64,000 bases of DNA from an uncultured Clostridia bacterium. GTDB lineage: Bacteria > Bacillota > Clostridia > TANB77 > CAG-508. The stretch spans positions 1-64,000 of the forward strand of contig CAKOYU010000003.1 in the NCBI GenBank assembly GCA_934130975.1. Direction: 5' to 3'. A model generated the notes under the pieces. That model was given only the letters and a program-made list of their open reading frames with translations. It had not been told where the DNA came from and ran no database searches. Numbering within the stretch: position 1 is the first letter of the stretch; every line of letters starts with the position of its first letter. This document shows positions 9,001 through 16,974 of this stretch, piece by piece. Made by a program: the position numbers and the translations under genes.

Positions 9001-11068
9001 AAATCCCTTCTTGAAAGTTATCTTGATATACATCTGATATTGCATTTGTATAATTATCTATTCCTCCTGCTCCTGCAAAGATTTTGGTAAATAAATTCGT
9101 ATGACTAATATTTAAATTTATTCCTACTCGTGGTTGTATTAGTGCATGACCTTTTACTACTATCCCATTCTGAATTTCTGGCCTATTTAATATATGTGAC
9201 ATAGCTCCAACTAGTTCAAATGCAGTATTTAAAACCAAGTCTGTATCAGCATCTAATGTTATTACATATTTTATTTGTGGTAATTCTTGTTGATTTATTG
9301 TATTTATTTTAAATTTATTTTTTTCATTTTTTAAGATATATTCATTAAATTGTGTAAGTAATCCCCTTTTCCTCTCCCAACCTAAATATTTATCTTCTTT
9401 TTTATTGTATTGTCTTTCTCTATAAATAAAATGGAAGATTGGAAATTCATTTTGTGAATATTTTTCGTTTAAAATTGCTACTTGTCTTAGCCCTTCTTCT
9501 ATTACTTCTTTATCAAATGTTTCATCTTTTGTAGTACTTTCAGAACAGTCGCCTAATAATGCAAAATACAAATTTTTGCTTTTATTAGCCAGATAAAATA
9601 CTTCCATTTTGTTAAATAACTCTTGCACTTTTTCTTTTGTTTTTATAACTGTTGGTATTACTACAAATGTTGCATTTTCTTTTGTTATTCCATTTGCTAA
9701 TTCCATCTTTGGTATTATTTTTGGTTTTACTATTTTTCCTAATATATATTGGATTGTTTGATTTATAAATTCTGATATTGGTATGATTAAAAATATTGTT
9801 GTTAATATAAATTTAGTTAGATTTTTTTCGTTTACTCCTGCTAATATAATTGATAATCCTAATGTTAATATAAAAAATGTTATGATATAAATTTTTGATT
9901 TTGTTTGTGTTTTTAATATTTTTTCTTTATATTGTAATTTATTATATAATTCGCTTCTTCCATCATCGATTAAATAATATCCTATATGGCTCTGTTTACT
10001 TTCTCTTTCTGCATTATTACACAATTCTATTGTTTTTCTGGCTATATATATTTCAGACATTTTCGTTTTTTGTGCTATTTCTTTTATTGTATTTCTATAA
10101 TATTCTTTTGTTTTATATTCCATTTTGTCATATACGCCTGCTGGATCATTACTTAAAATTCCTTCTACTCCATTGATTTTTTCAAATATATCTAAAAAAT
10201 TTATTCTTTGAATTTTCTTTATGCTTGTTATACAATTTCCTATGGTTATTTTTCTTATTGCTGTTGCAAAATGTTCTTTTTGTATTGCATCAGATACTGT
10301 TATTCCTAGTTTTTCTACCTCTTCTTCTAAAATATTTAGATATCCATATGCTTTTTTTCCATATTTTTTTAATGAATATGACATGTATTCTATAAATGGA
10401 TATTTCATATTTCTTACTTCATTACCTTTTAGCCTCATTCCAGAAAATTGATTATATTTTAATTCACTTTTGTCTTTCTTTTCTACTAGTCTTTCTATTA
10501 TACTTTTTACTTTATATTTTTGAATTTGGCTACTATATATTTTTTCACATATATCTGAAATGTTTTGTATTATTGCAATTTGTAAAAATACTCCTATATT
10601 CCATATTTCTTCCATATTTAAAGTTTTTTTGGTTTGATATGCTTGTAAATATTTTTCTAAGTTTTCTCCATTTATTCTATTATCTGTATATGCTACTATT
10701 TCTGTTGCTAATACATATATTCTTGCAAATCCTGTATATTTGCCATTTTGAATTCCTACAAAATTTGTATATTTTTTCAATGTTATTTCTTTTTCTATCT
10801 GTCTTACAGATTCTTCGACTATATAAAAGTTATCTAATATCCATTCTCCTGCTGGATGTATATTTATTCCTAATTTTATATGTTCATTTAATAGATTATA
10901 TGTGCTTTTTATTAATGTGTAGTTTGTTAACATTTGTGGTATTGGATATGTGCTTTTGTCTGATTGTTGTTTTAGGGTATGTTGTATTGCTATTTTTTCC
11001 ATGTGTTTTTTTAGTTGCTCTTCGTCTAATATTGCTCCTTCTATGTCTAATTTTTGATATTTTTTCAA
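3062..11068 (-). CDS. Cyclic beta-glucan synthase-like giant protein (GT84-glucoamylase-like-GH94)
   Basis: About 2668 residues with the domain order of NdvB/ChvB cyclic beta-1,2-glucan synthases. There are membrane helices near 400-450. A GT2/GT84 transferase follows with LDADTDLV (about 604) and RLSRWTRGDWQ (about 753, the Q-x-x-R-W-type motif), then two more hydrophobic clusters (about 775-830 and 910-950). A glucoamylase-like region (about 1000-1350) contains STVDSGNLVGYM and AYMAHHQ-type motifs. A C-terminal GH94 phosphorylase-like half has GGGYTWYKNSRLNR (about 1925) and the catalytic GDWNDG (about 2351). It probably polymerises and cyclises a beta-glucan at the membrane. Start: TTG at 11066-11068 has AAGGAG 9 bases upstream, whereas the ATG at 11116 has no RBS. 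Substrate linkage cannot be told from sequence alone. It is probably cotranscribed with the 11138-12037 gene. Confidence 0.88.
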   Translation of the reverse strand: MKKYQKLDIEGAILDEEQLKKHMEKIAIQHTLKQQSDKSTYPIPQMLTNYTLIKSTYNLLNEHIKLGINIHPAGEWILDNFYIVEESVRQIEKEITLKKYTNFVGIQNGKYTGFARIYVLATEIVAYTDNRINGENLEKYLQAYQTKKTLNMEEIWNIGVFLQIAIIQNISDICEKIYSSQIQKYKVKSIIERLVEKKDKSELKYNQFSGMRLKGNEVRNMKYPFIEYMSYSLKKYGKKAYGYLNILEEEVEKLGITVSDAIQKEHFATAIRKITIGNCITSIKKIQRINFLDIFEKINGVEGILSNDPAGVYDKMEYKTKEYYRNTIKEIAQKTKMSEIYIARKTIELCNNAERESKQSHIGYYLIDDGRSELYNKLQYKEKILKTQTKSKIYIITFFILTLGLSIILAGVNEKNLTKFILTTIFLIIPISEFINQTIQYILGKIVKPKIIPKMELANGITKENATFVVIPTVIKTKEKVQELFNKMEVFYLANKSKNLYFALLGDCSESTTKDETFDKEVIEEGLRQVAILNEKYSQNEFPIFHFIYRERQYNKKEDKYLGWERKRGLLTQFNEYILKNEKNKFKINTINQQELPQIKYVITLDADTDLVLNTAFELVGAMSHILNRPEIQNGIVVKGHALIQPRVGINLNISHTNLFTKIFAGAGGIDNYTNAISDVYQDNFQEGIFTGKGIYDVEVFSKVLKQEIPENTVLSHDLLEGSYLRCGLASDIMLMDGYPTKYASFMNRLSRWTRGDWQITRWLKSKLNTLSKFKIFDNLRRSLFEIAIIVLLIWGICTKSQWLVLTSLGIVIYPFVLEILTLAFSRKEGEKKQKTFTPHIAGVKGAIYRAILTVGCVPYKAYVELKAICKTIYRVNISHKHLLEWMTSEDAEKQSKTTFENYYKKMAINVIFGILAILIGFERKLLTIIGILWITIPYIMYKISKVPENNKKKIAKEDEIYLKEIAQRTWQFFKDYLTAENNYMIPDNYQEDRKQVVVPRTSSTNIGLSMLAIISSYDLGFEGLESSIDRLKNLINVVYDLPKWNGHLYNWYNIKTMKPLIPRYISTVDSGNLVGYMYTTRAFLEELDKTDEIEDMINKLTEMIENTDFKVLYNEEQRLFSIGFNIEENKLTDSYYDLLASEARQASLVAIAKNDVPSKHWNNLSRTLTVLRKYKGLISWSGTAFEYLMPNINIPRYEGSLLDESCRFAIMNQIEYSQKLGIPWGISEAAFNLKDLHSNYQYKAFGIPWLGLKRGLADEMVSATYGSVLAITDMPTAVIRNLKQLEKQGMYDKYGFYESIDYTPERLTKGQKSIPVKTYMAHHQALILLSINNLFNNQIFQKRFMKNPEIEAVSILLQERMPETFIITKESKEKPEKIRYQDYENYTVREYNKIDERVIRGNVIGNEKYVVAMNQLGCGVSKFEENYINRFKRTDDYNQGIFFYIKDIKSNEIWSATDDKNCEQFTVQFMPDRNQFEKTEEEIKTKFKVTVDANEPVEIRRLEIQNKTREEKILEVTSYFEPVLSKKEQDYAHQAFNNLFLVYRYDEENDYLTVKRKNRESHQKELYLIAKMQTNSEKIGETEYEIDRAKFTGRNNFGIPKAVQNSTPLSKKIGLTTEGIVALKNTIKIQPEQKVYVDLILSVEYEEQLAIQNIEKYKIMENVGREFEIVKAKTEAESRYLEIKGKDMDIYQTILSYILFDNPLKNNAKLAYKTYEQKDLWKYGISGDLPIITVTIKYINDIYVVKQIIKAYEFFRTKNVQVEMVIIDEENYSYENYIKDEIEGVILNSHLAYMKNIYGGIFVLSKSEMDVQDVNLIKFVSSLVIDSHLGNLRNIIKDMEEDVLDEYRVVENTKEITTEEDNTKDIDILNNMNEPKYYNEYGAFTEDGKEYVIRVNKENKLPTTWSHVIANEKFGSVVTESGGGYTWYKNSRLNRITSWQNSACSNIPSEIIYLKDEENGRIWTATAMPMPDDKNYNAVFGFGYAKYIHSSDEITQELEVFVPQEESCKINILTLKNNAPKKKKLKILYYVKPVIGEDEIKSDTYIRLKYEENSNMIIAKNLYNVDEFNDTIYVSSSEKIKSFTGNKKTFGINKIRLDNDSGIGKKSCIAIELEVEIESFSDKKISIILGAEENLVSAKDIAYKYSKVQNCNMELGKVKNKWNDLLGKLQVKTPYESLNIMLNGWIMYQTISSRLLAKSGFYQSGGAYGFRDQLQDAYGTKFLDTNILYNQIIKHSKHQFIEGDVEHWWHEENNRGIRTKFSDDLLWLPYMVIKYIRHTGNYGILNIVTPYLQGAKLSENEKEKYEQYLTSNIEGSIYEHCKKAIDRACGISDNDWCFGEHGLPKIGIGDWNDGFSNIGPEGKGESVWLGFFLYEILNQFISIAEYMNDLEAVEQYKQIAKKLQVNLNTNAWNGRWFKRAFADNGDVYGSMENEECRIDSIAQSWSVISGAGDEEKQKQAMESLENHLVDVESGIIKLLDPPFEKGKLEPGYIKAYVPGVRENGGQYTHSAIWAIIAEAMLGKGDKAVELYKMITPIEHAKTKESANKYKVEPYVLAADVYGAQNLAGSGGWTWYTGSSSWYYLAGIQYILGLNIYHNTMSFNPCIPKFWNEFEIKYKFGNSIYNIVVKNLDGKNTGVVKVFLDGTEHENKIVLDGSGKVFNVEIVM

Positions 11069-11137
11069 AAAAATCCACTCCTTGCAAATTTTATGTTTTA
11101 AACATATTGTTTGCAAAAAGTGGTATTTTATACATTA

Positions 11138-12037
11138 TCATCTTTCATCATTTTCCATTTGATCTACTGTTTTATTATTTTGTTTATAATCAAGTACATG
11201 TTCTAACAGATTTGCTTTTTTACTTGTTGAATCTACTCTAGTATCTTCAATCGAGCTCATTAATTCATATACATCTCTTGTTATTGGCCCCATTTTTGAA
11301 AGTATTGATTCATAATCTTTCATTTCAGAATATTTATCTCCTATAATAACTTTTCTCATTTCATCTCCAGTAGACATTACTGCATCTAGTACAGTTCCAT
11401 CCTCTACTCTGCTTACTCTATATACAAGTTTATTCTGTAAATCAGTATATTCGTGTCCATCATTTGTTATAGCACTTTCTGTATTAGCAGGTAAATCACC
11501 ATGAGTTACAATAGTTCCATCATCAAGTTCATATACATAATTCTGTGAAGAAGTCTGAATTTGTATGTCTGCAGTTGTCAATTTATCATCTCCTGTTGCT
11601 TTTTCATATTCTTCTATATACATATTTTTAAAATAGTTAAGAACATCCTCTTTACTTTCTAATTCATTAATTTCTTTTTCTTCTATACTTTCTTCTTTTT
11701 CTGTTTCAATTGTATAATCCTTGTCATCTACCTTAATACTATTTCTCCACTCATCTTTAGTATTTTGGAGATTTTCTGTTTTTACTCGATTTTGCTCATT
11801 TCCATCAGGCAAAGCTTTGTACCTTTCGACTCCAGCAATTGCTAATAGAGCACTTAAAGTTACTCCAAATGTTGCAATCTTAGTTCTACGAGCTACTTTT
11901 TTTACAATTTTATGTTTCTCTTCTTTGGTTAATTTTCTTCCTAATTTTTGCTGTTGGCTTTTTATTTTTCTACTAGCTATTCCTCTAGTTTTATTTACAA
12001 AAAAACCTCTGCTTTTTTTCTTTCTATCATTTTCCAT
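11138..12037 (-). CDS. Membrane-anchored protein of unknown function
   Basis: A 299-residue protein that I do not recognise. The N-terminal 50 residues are very basic (RKKKSRG, KKVARRTK). One hydrophobic segment follows (about 54-70, TFGVTLSALLAIAGV), then an acidic, probably extracytoplasmic, region of about 230 residues. It looks like a type II membrane protein. The start chosen is the ATG at 12037, directly after ataggaggaag; an upstream in-frame ATG at 12061 would put the ribosome site inside the gene. It lies 69 bases upstream of the glucan synthase gene on the same strand, so a helper role there is possible but unproven. Confidence 0.65.
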   Translation of the reverse strand: MENDRKKKSRGFFVNKTRGIASRKIKSQQQKLGRKLTKEEKHKIVKKVARRTKIATFGVTLSALLAIAGVERYKALPDGNEQNRVKTENLQNTKDEWRNSIKVDDKDYTIETEKEESIEEKEINELESKEDVLNYFKNMYIEEYEKATGDDKLTTADIQIQTSSQNYVYELDDGTIVTHGDLPANTESAITNDGHEYTDLQNKLVYRVSRVEDGTVLDAVMSTGDEMRKVIIGDKYSEMKDYESILSKMGPITRDVYELMSSIEDTRVDSTSKKANLLEHVLDYKQNNKTVDQMENDER

Positions 12038-12070
12038 AAAACTTCCTCCTATGTAATTCACGTTATTCTT

Positions 12071-12099
12071 ATATTACACTATAAAAATAAAAATGTCAA
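12071..12099 (-). promoter_or_regulatory. Promoter overlapping the recD2 stop codon
   Basis: TTGACA (12094-12099), 17-nt spacer, TAATAT (12071-12076). The -35 box overlaps the UGA stop of recD2. It would drive the membrane protein and the glucan synthase. Confidence 0.55.
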
Positions 12100-14324
12100 A
12101 TTTGTTTTAATTTATATTCAAGTCCGGTATTTCTTTTTTTGCTATCAACATTATTAATCATATAATCAACAACTCTTTCATTACCAATAACAATAAGAAG
12201 TTTCTTGGCACGAGTCAAACCTGTGTATAATAAATTTCTTGTAAGAAGCATTGGTGCAGCTTGTGGCACAATCATTATTACAACATCAAATTCACTGCCT
12301 TGTGCTTTATGTATTGTAATACAATAACTGTGTTCTAATTGTTCTAAATCATTAAATTCATACCAAACCAATTTCTCATCATCAAATTTAACACATATAT
12401 TTTTTTCCTTTTCATTTATATTTAAAATTGTTCCTGTTTCTCCATTGAATACTCCATTTCCAACTTCTACTTCTCCATTTTCTTTCTTTTCCCAGTAGAT
12501 GTCATAATTATTTTTAATTTGCATTACCCTGTCACCAATTCTAAATATTGCTCCCATACTATTTTTTTCAGCTTCTCCTTCTCTATGTGGATTAAGCTCT
12601 TCTTGTAATGCTTTGTTCATTTCTTTTGTTCCAAGCATGCCTTTTTTGGTTGGGCTTAAAACTTGAATGCTTTCAAAAAAATCATAATCACCAAATTTCT
12701 TTAATCTTCCATTACATAATGATAATACTTGTTTTAATACTTTTTCTTGATTATTTTCTTTTATAAAGAAAAAATCTTGTTTAGAGTCTTCTTCCATCTC
12801 TTTGTCTTCTTTGCTTATAAACTTTTTACCACTATTAACTCTATGTGCATTAACTATTATTTTACTTTTAGCAGCTTGTCTGAATATTTTATCAAGATGT
12901 ACTGTTGTTATTTTTTCTGATGATATTAAATCTTTTAATACACTTCCTGGTCCTACTGATGGTAGCTGATCACAGTCCCCTACTAATATTAGTTTTGTTC
13001 CTTTATATATACAGTCAAGCAAATAGCTCATAATAAACATATCAACCATTGATACCTCATCAACTATTATTATATCTCCATCTATTGGAGCTCCTTGATA
13101 TTCATTATCTTTTTTAAATAATGATTCTTCATCTACTTTTCCAATTTCTAATAATCTATGTAGTGTACTTGCTTCTTCTCCTGTCGTTTCTGTCATTCTT
13201 TTAGCAGCTCTACCTGTTGGAGCACATAACACGATTTTATATTTTTTCTGCTTATATATTTCTATTATGCTTTTAATTATAGTTGTTTTTCCTGTTCCTG
13301 GTCCACCAGTTATTATTGTTACATTATTATCATTTATTGCTCGTATTGCCTCTTTTTGTTTTTCTGATAGTAATATATCTGTTCTTTCTTCAACCAATTT
13401 TAATTCTTTTTCTATATTAGATACTTTTTTTACATTTTTATATCTATCTAGACCTAATATATTTTGTGCAATTTTATTTTCTGCATTATAAAATGAATAT
13501 AAATATATCCACTTTTCTTCCTCTCTGTCTTCTACAATTATTTCGTTATTTACTTTTAAATTTATTATTCCGTCTTCTATAATAGCTTCATTTACATTTA
13601 AAAGATTTTTCACATATTCTATTAGATTTTCTTTTAATGTACAACAATGTCCATTATATGTAATTTTTATAAGTGCATATTTTATACCACTTTTAACTCT
13701 TTTTTGATTTTCCTTTTCTACACCTAATTCAATTGCCATTTGATCGATTTGTTTAAAATCTACACCTCTTGATATATCAATTAATATATATGGATTAGCC
13801 TCAATTTCTGCAATAGCATTTATTCCTAATAAATCATATACTTTCTTGGCACTCTCTGCTCCCATTCCAAATCTTTCTAGGAATCCAACAATTTGCCAAA
13901 CCTCCCAATTTTCTATAAAGCTTTCAGAAATCTCTACTGCTTTTGTTTTAGTTATTCCTTTTATTTGAGCTAGTTTTTGTGGTTCATATTTTAAAACATG
14001 TATTGTATCTTCTCCAAACTTATTTACAATTTTTGATGCAGTTGCTGGTCCTACTCCTTTAATATTTCCATTTGCTAAATAGGTTTCTAATGCTCCTAAT
14101 GTTTTTGGCATTAACTTTTCAAATGTTTCTATTTTGAATTGCTCACCATAGTCTTTATGTTCTACAAACTTTCCAACAATCTTTAACGTATCCCCTTTTT
14201 TTATAAACGGCAAATACCCTACTACTGTAAACTGCTCTTCTTCTGTTTCAAATACTCCTACTACATAGCTATTGACTTCATTTTGGTATATTATTTCTGC
14301 TAATACTCCTTCGATTTCTTCCAC
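12096..14324 (-). CDS. recD2: RecD2-type ATP-dependent DNA helicase
   Basis: A 742-residue superfamily 1B 5'-3' helicase of the RecD2 group, found without RecBC and involved in DNA repair and replication-fork processing. An N-terminal OB-like region is followed by helix-hairpin-helix segments (about 75-130, NIKGVGPATASKIV and QIKGITKTKA) that mark RecD2. Walker A GGPGTGKT is near 341, Walker B DEVSMVD near 421, and the SF1 motif VI region HKAQGSEFD near 675. Length is normal for the family. The start is GTG at 14322-14324 behind aggaggaag. It follows trmL by 41 bases in the same direction, probably one transcript. Confidence 0.95.
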   Translation of the reverse strand: MEEIEGVLAEIIYQNEVNSYVVGVFETEEEQFTVVGYLPFIKKGDTLKIVGKFVEHKDYGEQFKIETFEKLMPKTLGALETYLANGNIKGVGPATASKIVNKFGEDTIHVLKYEPQKLAQIKGITKTKAVEISESFIENWEVWQIVGFLERFGMGAESAKKVYDLLGINAIAEIEANPYILIDISRGVDFKQIDQMAIELGVEKENQKRVKSGIKYALIKITYNGHCCTLKENLIEYVKNLLNVNEAIIEDGIINLKVNNEIIVEDREEEKWIYLYSFYNAENKIAQNILGLDRYKNVKKVSNIEKELKLVEERTDILLSEKQKEAIRAINDNNVTIITGGPGTGKTTIIKSIIEIYKQKKYKIVLCAPTGRAAKRMTETTGEEASTLHRLLEIGKVDEESLFKKDNEYQGAPIDGDIIIVDEVSMVDMFIMSYLLDCIYKGTKLILVGDCDQLPSVGPGSVLKDLISSEKITTVHLDKIFRQAAKSKIIVNAHRVNSGKKFISKEDKEMEEDSKQDFFFIKENNQEKVLKQVLSLCNGRLKKFGDYDFFESIQVLSPTKKGMLGTKEMNKALQEELNPHREGEAEKNSMGAIFRIGDRVMQIKNNYDIYWEKKENGEVEVGNGVFNGETGTILNINEKEKNICVKFDDEKLVWYEFNDLEQLEHSYCITIHKAQGSEFDVVIMIVPQAAPMLLTRNLLYTGLTRAKKLLIVIGNERVVDYMINNVDSKKRNTGLEYKLKQI

Positions 14325-14365
14325 TATTGATTTCTTCCTCCTAAAAATATCTCTTTGCTCAACTT

Positions 14366-14869
14366 TTATTTTTCGAAGTAATTACTTATTCCTTGTAAAT
14401 CCTCAAAATTATGTTGTCTTAATATTTCATATGTAATAATTGCAACTGAATTTGATAAATTAAGTGATCTTAATGTTGGTAACATCGGAATTCTTATTGT
14501 TTTTTTGTCTAAATACTTTTCTAAAAGCCATTCTGGTAGTCCTTTAGTTTCTTTTCCATATAAAACAAATACCTCTTCCATTTTTGAATAATCTATATCT
14601 GTATATTGTGTTTTTCCTTTTGTTGTTGCAAAAAACATGTTGTTTTCCTCTGGTTTATATTTTTCTAAAAATTTTTCTAATGAATCATGTTCTTCTATAT
14701 CTAGTTTGTCCCAATAATCTAACCCTGCTCTTTTTAATGTTTTTTCGTCTATTTGGAATCCTAATGGATGTACTAAATGTAACTTTGCTCCTGTTATTGC
14801 ACATGTTCTTGCTATGTTTCCTGTGTTTTGTGGTATTTCTGGTTCTACCATTACTATGTTTAGTTTCAT
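14366..14869 (-). CDS. trmL: tRNA (cytidine(34)-2'-O)-methyltransferase
   Basis: A 167-residue SPOUT-family enzyme that methylates the wobble ribose of tRNA-Leu isoacceptors using S-adenosylmethionine. The TrmL opening VEPEIPQNTGNIARTC (about 7-22), the middle LYGKETKGLP (about 103-112) and the knot motif IPMLPTLRSLNLSNSVAI (about 127-145) are all present. Full length for the family. The gene is first in a unit with recD2 and has a terminator just upstream at 14945-14973. Confidence 0.95.
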   Translation of the reverse strand: MKLNIVMVEPEIPQNTGNIARTCAITGAKLHLVHPLGFQIDEKTLKRAGLDYWDKLDIEEHDSLEKFLEKYKPEENNMFFATTKGKTQYTDIDYSKMEEVFVLYGKETKGLPEWLLEKYLDKKTIRIPMLPTLRSLNLSNSVAIITYEILRQHNFEDLQGISNYFEK

Positions 14870-14902
14870 TCTTGTTCACTCTCTTTCTAAAATTCTTTGT
14901 TT

Positions 14903-14931
14903 ATTATACTACATTTTCTCTTTAAATAAAA
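14903..14931 (-). promoter_or_regulatory. Probable trmL-recD2 promoter
   Basis: TATAAT at 14903-14908 with a poor -35 (TTTTAT) 17 bases away, about 34 bases upstream of the trmL ATG. The -10 is convincing, the -35 is not. Confidence 0.45.
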
Positions 14932-14944
14932 GATATTTTGCTAC

Positions 14945-14973
14945 AAAAAAACTCCCATAAAATGAGAGTTTTT
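14945..14973 (-). terminator. Terminator after the TPR gene
   Basis: The minus-strand hairpin aaactctc/gggagttt is followed by a run of T, 15 bases after the stop codon at 14988. Confidence 0.85.
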
Positions 14974-14987
14974 CTATCTTGTATTTT

Positions 14988-16268
14988 TTAAATAAGTGGA
15001 TGCTTAAACGGACTTCCAGAAAAGATTTTTTGTTCTATTTGATAAATTATTTCATTAAAATAAATAATTATATCATCTTTACTTTCAAACATGCAATTCA
15101 AAATCATGTCAAATTCTTTTCTATCATTCAAATTATTGATAAGTCTTTTCAAACTTAATTGCGCTTCTTTAGCCATATCAAATGCTTTTATCTTTTCATA
15201 ATATATATCTGATATCTTCCCTATAACCTTGTATTCATATTCGATATGACTTATTGAAATACACGAACACTTTTTTTCTTGTCTTACTTTTGCTAAAACT
15301 TCTTCGTATAAACTTAAAGTTCCTTGCCAATCTCCTGTTTTATCATAGATTCTAGCTATTTCATATAATGCTTTATAATTTTTATCTAACAAATATGATT
15401 TCTTATAATACTTATATGCTTTTTCTGAATTCCGATGATTTATTTCTAAATCTTTTGCAATATGATACAATAATCCAGCAGTATAATCTTCTGAATCAAT
15501 ACTTTCAAAAAAATGTATTCTAGTTCTTTTTTCTCCAAACCCCATTTTACAAATTTCTGCATTTAAAACAAAATATGCAGTAGAATTTGCAAGATGCTTT
15601 CTTATATATGTAAAAAGATATTGTTTCTGCATAACAAATATATGATACATTTCTTCATCTCTATCATCTTCGTTTTGCTTGTATTCTACACTCTTCTCAA
15701 TATAATAATAATAAATTTTAGCAAAAGCACTATACTTGTTTTGCATATTTTTCATTTCAATATCATCTATAGCCTTGGCACATGCATCACAAATTCTATT
15801 ATCCCATATACATTTTTCATAGCCTTCAAAAGTTTTCTTTGTGGTTACTACAGAAAATAACCATGTCATTCCCCACAATTCATATCTTAAGAAAATATCA
15901 TACAGTTCATATAAATCACTTGATTCTTCATTTGATTCTGTTAAAATCCAAAATGCTCTTTGAGCATTTTTTCTCATCTGTGCTTTCTGCCAACTTATTA
16001 CTATTATATCACTCCTATTTTGCTCATATGGTTCAAGCATATTATATAATTCCTGTGATACAAGATATACTGTTTGTGGCATTTCATCTGATTTTATTTG
16101 CATTTTGTCTTTTTCTGACAAAATGTATAATCTAGGCCGCTCGTCATCCTCTTGATTTTGATTAGAGTCTTGTGGCATTACCCATACACCACAACTATCA
16201 AAAAAATACTTCCACATACAAAAAGTAACGTTTTCTTCCTTGCTGTAAATAATTCTTACTGTTTTCAT
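14988..16268 (-). CDS. TPR-repeat protein of unknown function with possible TIR-like N-terminus
   Basis: 426 residues, not recognised as a whole. The C-terminal third has tetratricopeptide-like helix pairs (about 268-340, e.g. AYKYYKKSYLLDKNYKALYE and GDWQGTLSLYEEVL). The N-terminus (VRIIYSKEEN, then FFDSCGVWVMPQD) faintly resembles the opening of bacterial TIR domains, and DIIVISW near 91 could be a later strand. I cannot place the catalytic glutamate, so this is a weak inference. The start used is the ATG at 16266-16268, 7 bases from AAGGAG; the ATG two codons earlier is only 1 base from it. It is a single gene with its own consensus promoter and terminator, next to the sigma-helicase operon. 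Confidence 0.6.
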   Translation of the reverse strand: MKTVRIIYSKEENVTFCMWKYFFDSCGVWVMPQDSNQNQEDDERPRLYILSEKDKMQIKSDEMPQTVYLVSQELYNMLEPYEQNRSDIIVISWQKAQMRKNAQRAFWILTESNEESSDLYELYDIFLRYELWGMTWLFSVVTTKKTFEGYEKCIWDNRICDACAKAIDDIEMKNMQNKYSAFAKIYYYYIEKSVEYKQNEDDRDEEMYHIFVMQKQYLFTYIRKHLANSTAYFVLNAEICKMGFGEKRTRIHFFESIDSEDYTAGLLYHIAKDLEINHRNSEKAYKYYKKSYLLDKNYKALYEIARIYDKTGDWQGTLSLYEEVLAKVRQEKKCSCISISHIEYEYKVIGKISDIYYEKIKAFDMAKEAQLSLKRLINNLNDRKEFDMILNCMFESKDDIIIYFNEIIYQIEQKIFSGSPFKHPLI

Positions 16269-16348
16269 TTTCATTCTCCTTATGTTGTGTTTTGGTTTAT
16301 TAGTTAAAAATTAATTATTATTTAACTTTCTACATTTTTTCATGTTTT

Positions 16349-16377
16349 ATTATATTTTATTTCTATAACTTTGTCAA
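16349..16377 (-). promoter_or_regulatory. Consensus promoter of the TPR gene
   Basis: Perfect TTGACA (16372-16377), 17-nt spacer and perfect TATAAT (16349-16354), giving an 80-base leader. This is among the strongest promoters in the window, for a gene of unknown role. Confidence 0.85.
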
Positions 16378-16404
16378 TTTTTAGGATATTAACATAGCAC
16401 TCTT

Positions 16405-16436
16405 ATTATAAAAGCTACCATTTATTGTATGGTAGC
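16405..16436 (-). terminator. Terminator of the sigma-helicase operon
   Basis: Hairpin gctaccat/atggtagc (16414-16436) with a 7-nt loop and a T-rich tail on the minus strand, 23 bases after the stop at 16459. Confidence 0.8.
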
Positions 16437-16458
16437 TCCTTATATTTGTGCTTTTTAT

Positions 16459-16956
16459 TTATGAGATTTTTTTCGTCAATTCTAATAAACTTATTTCATC
16501 TTCAAGTTTTTCATCTTGTATTTTGGCTTCTTCTATAAATAATTTTCTAACTCTTAATAAATCTTCTCTATCAATATCATTTAAATCTATTGTTTGCTCT
16601 TTTATTCCATTATATAGCTCAAATATTCTATTTTTTTCTTCTATTCTATTATCTGCCTTTAAAATATTTAATTCTGTAATATCATTATTTAACTTATTCT
16701 GTTTAAGATTTATTTCTGATTTTAACATATCAATAGTCTTCTGTGCTTGATCTGTTGTCAATTCATTTAAATTGTATTCTGCTTTTTTTATTTTATTATA
16801 TATTTCAAAAAATTCCTTTTTATCATTCTGTTTTTTTAGCTTTTCTTCATTCTTTTCTATTAAGTCATTTTCTTTTGGTGCTTCTAGTTGCTTTACTTTA
16901 TTTTTCAAAATAATATTTTTAAAAAATTGTTTTATTTTATTAATAAACTCTTTCAT
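16459..16956 (-). CDS. Small coiled-coil protein, last gene of the sigma-helicase operon
   Basis: 165 residues, not recognised. It is almost wholly charged helix (Lys, Glu, Asn rich), with an amphipathic basic N-terminus (about residues 1-22, FINKIKQFFKNIILKNK) that could touch membrane or nucleic acid. The pattern ELYNGIKEQTIDLNDI near 115 echoes EIYNKIKKAEYNLNEL near 50, suggesting an internal duplication of about 65 residues. It starts 18 bases after the sigma gene ends, so the two are coupled. No function is proposed. Confidence 0.6.
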   Translation of the reverse strand: MKEFINKIKQFFKNIILKNKVKQLEAPKENDLIEKNEEKLKKQNDKKEFFEIYNKIKKAEYNLNELTTDQAQKTIDMLKSEINLKQNKLNNDITELNILKADNRIEEKNRIFELYNGIKEQTIDLNDIDREDLLRVRKLFIEEAKIQDEKLEDEISLLELTKKIS

Positions 16957-16974
16957 TTTTACCTCTCATCTTAT

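Noticed and set aside
10396..11241. A 281-codon plus-strand frame opposite the glucan synthase
   Set aside because: Rich in Leu/Phe/Tyr/Ile as expected for the complement of AT-rich Lys/Asn/Glu coding sequence, with no RBS, and it crosses two real genes.
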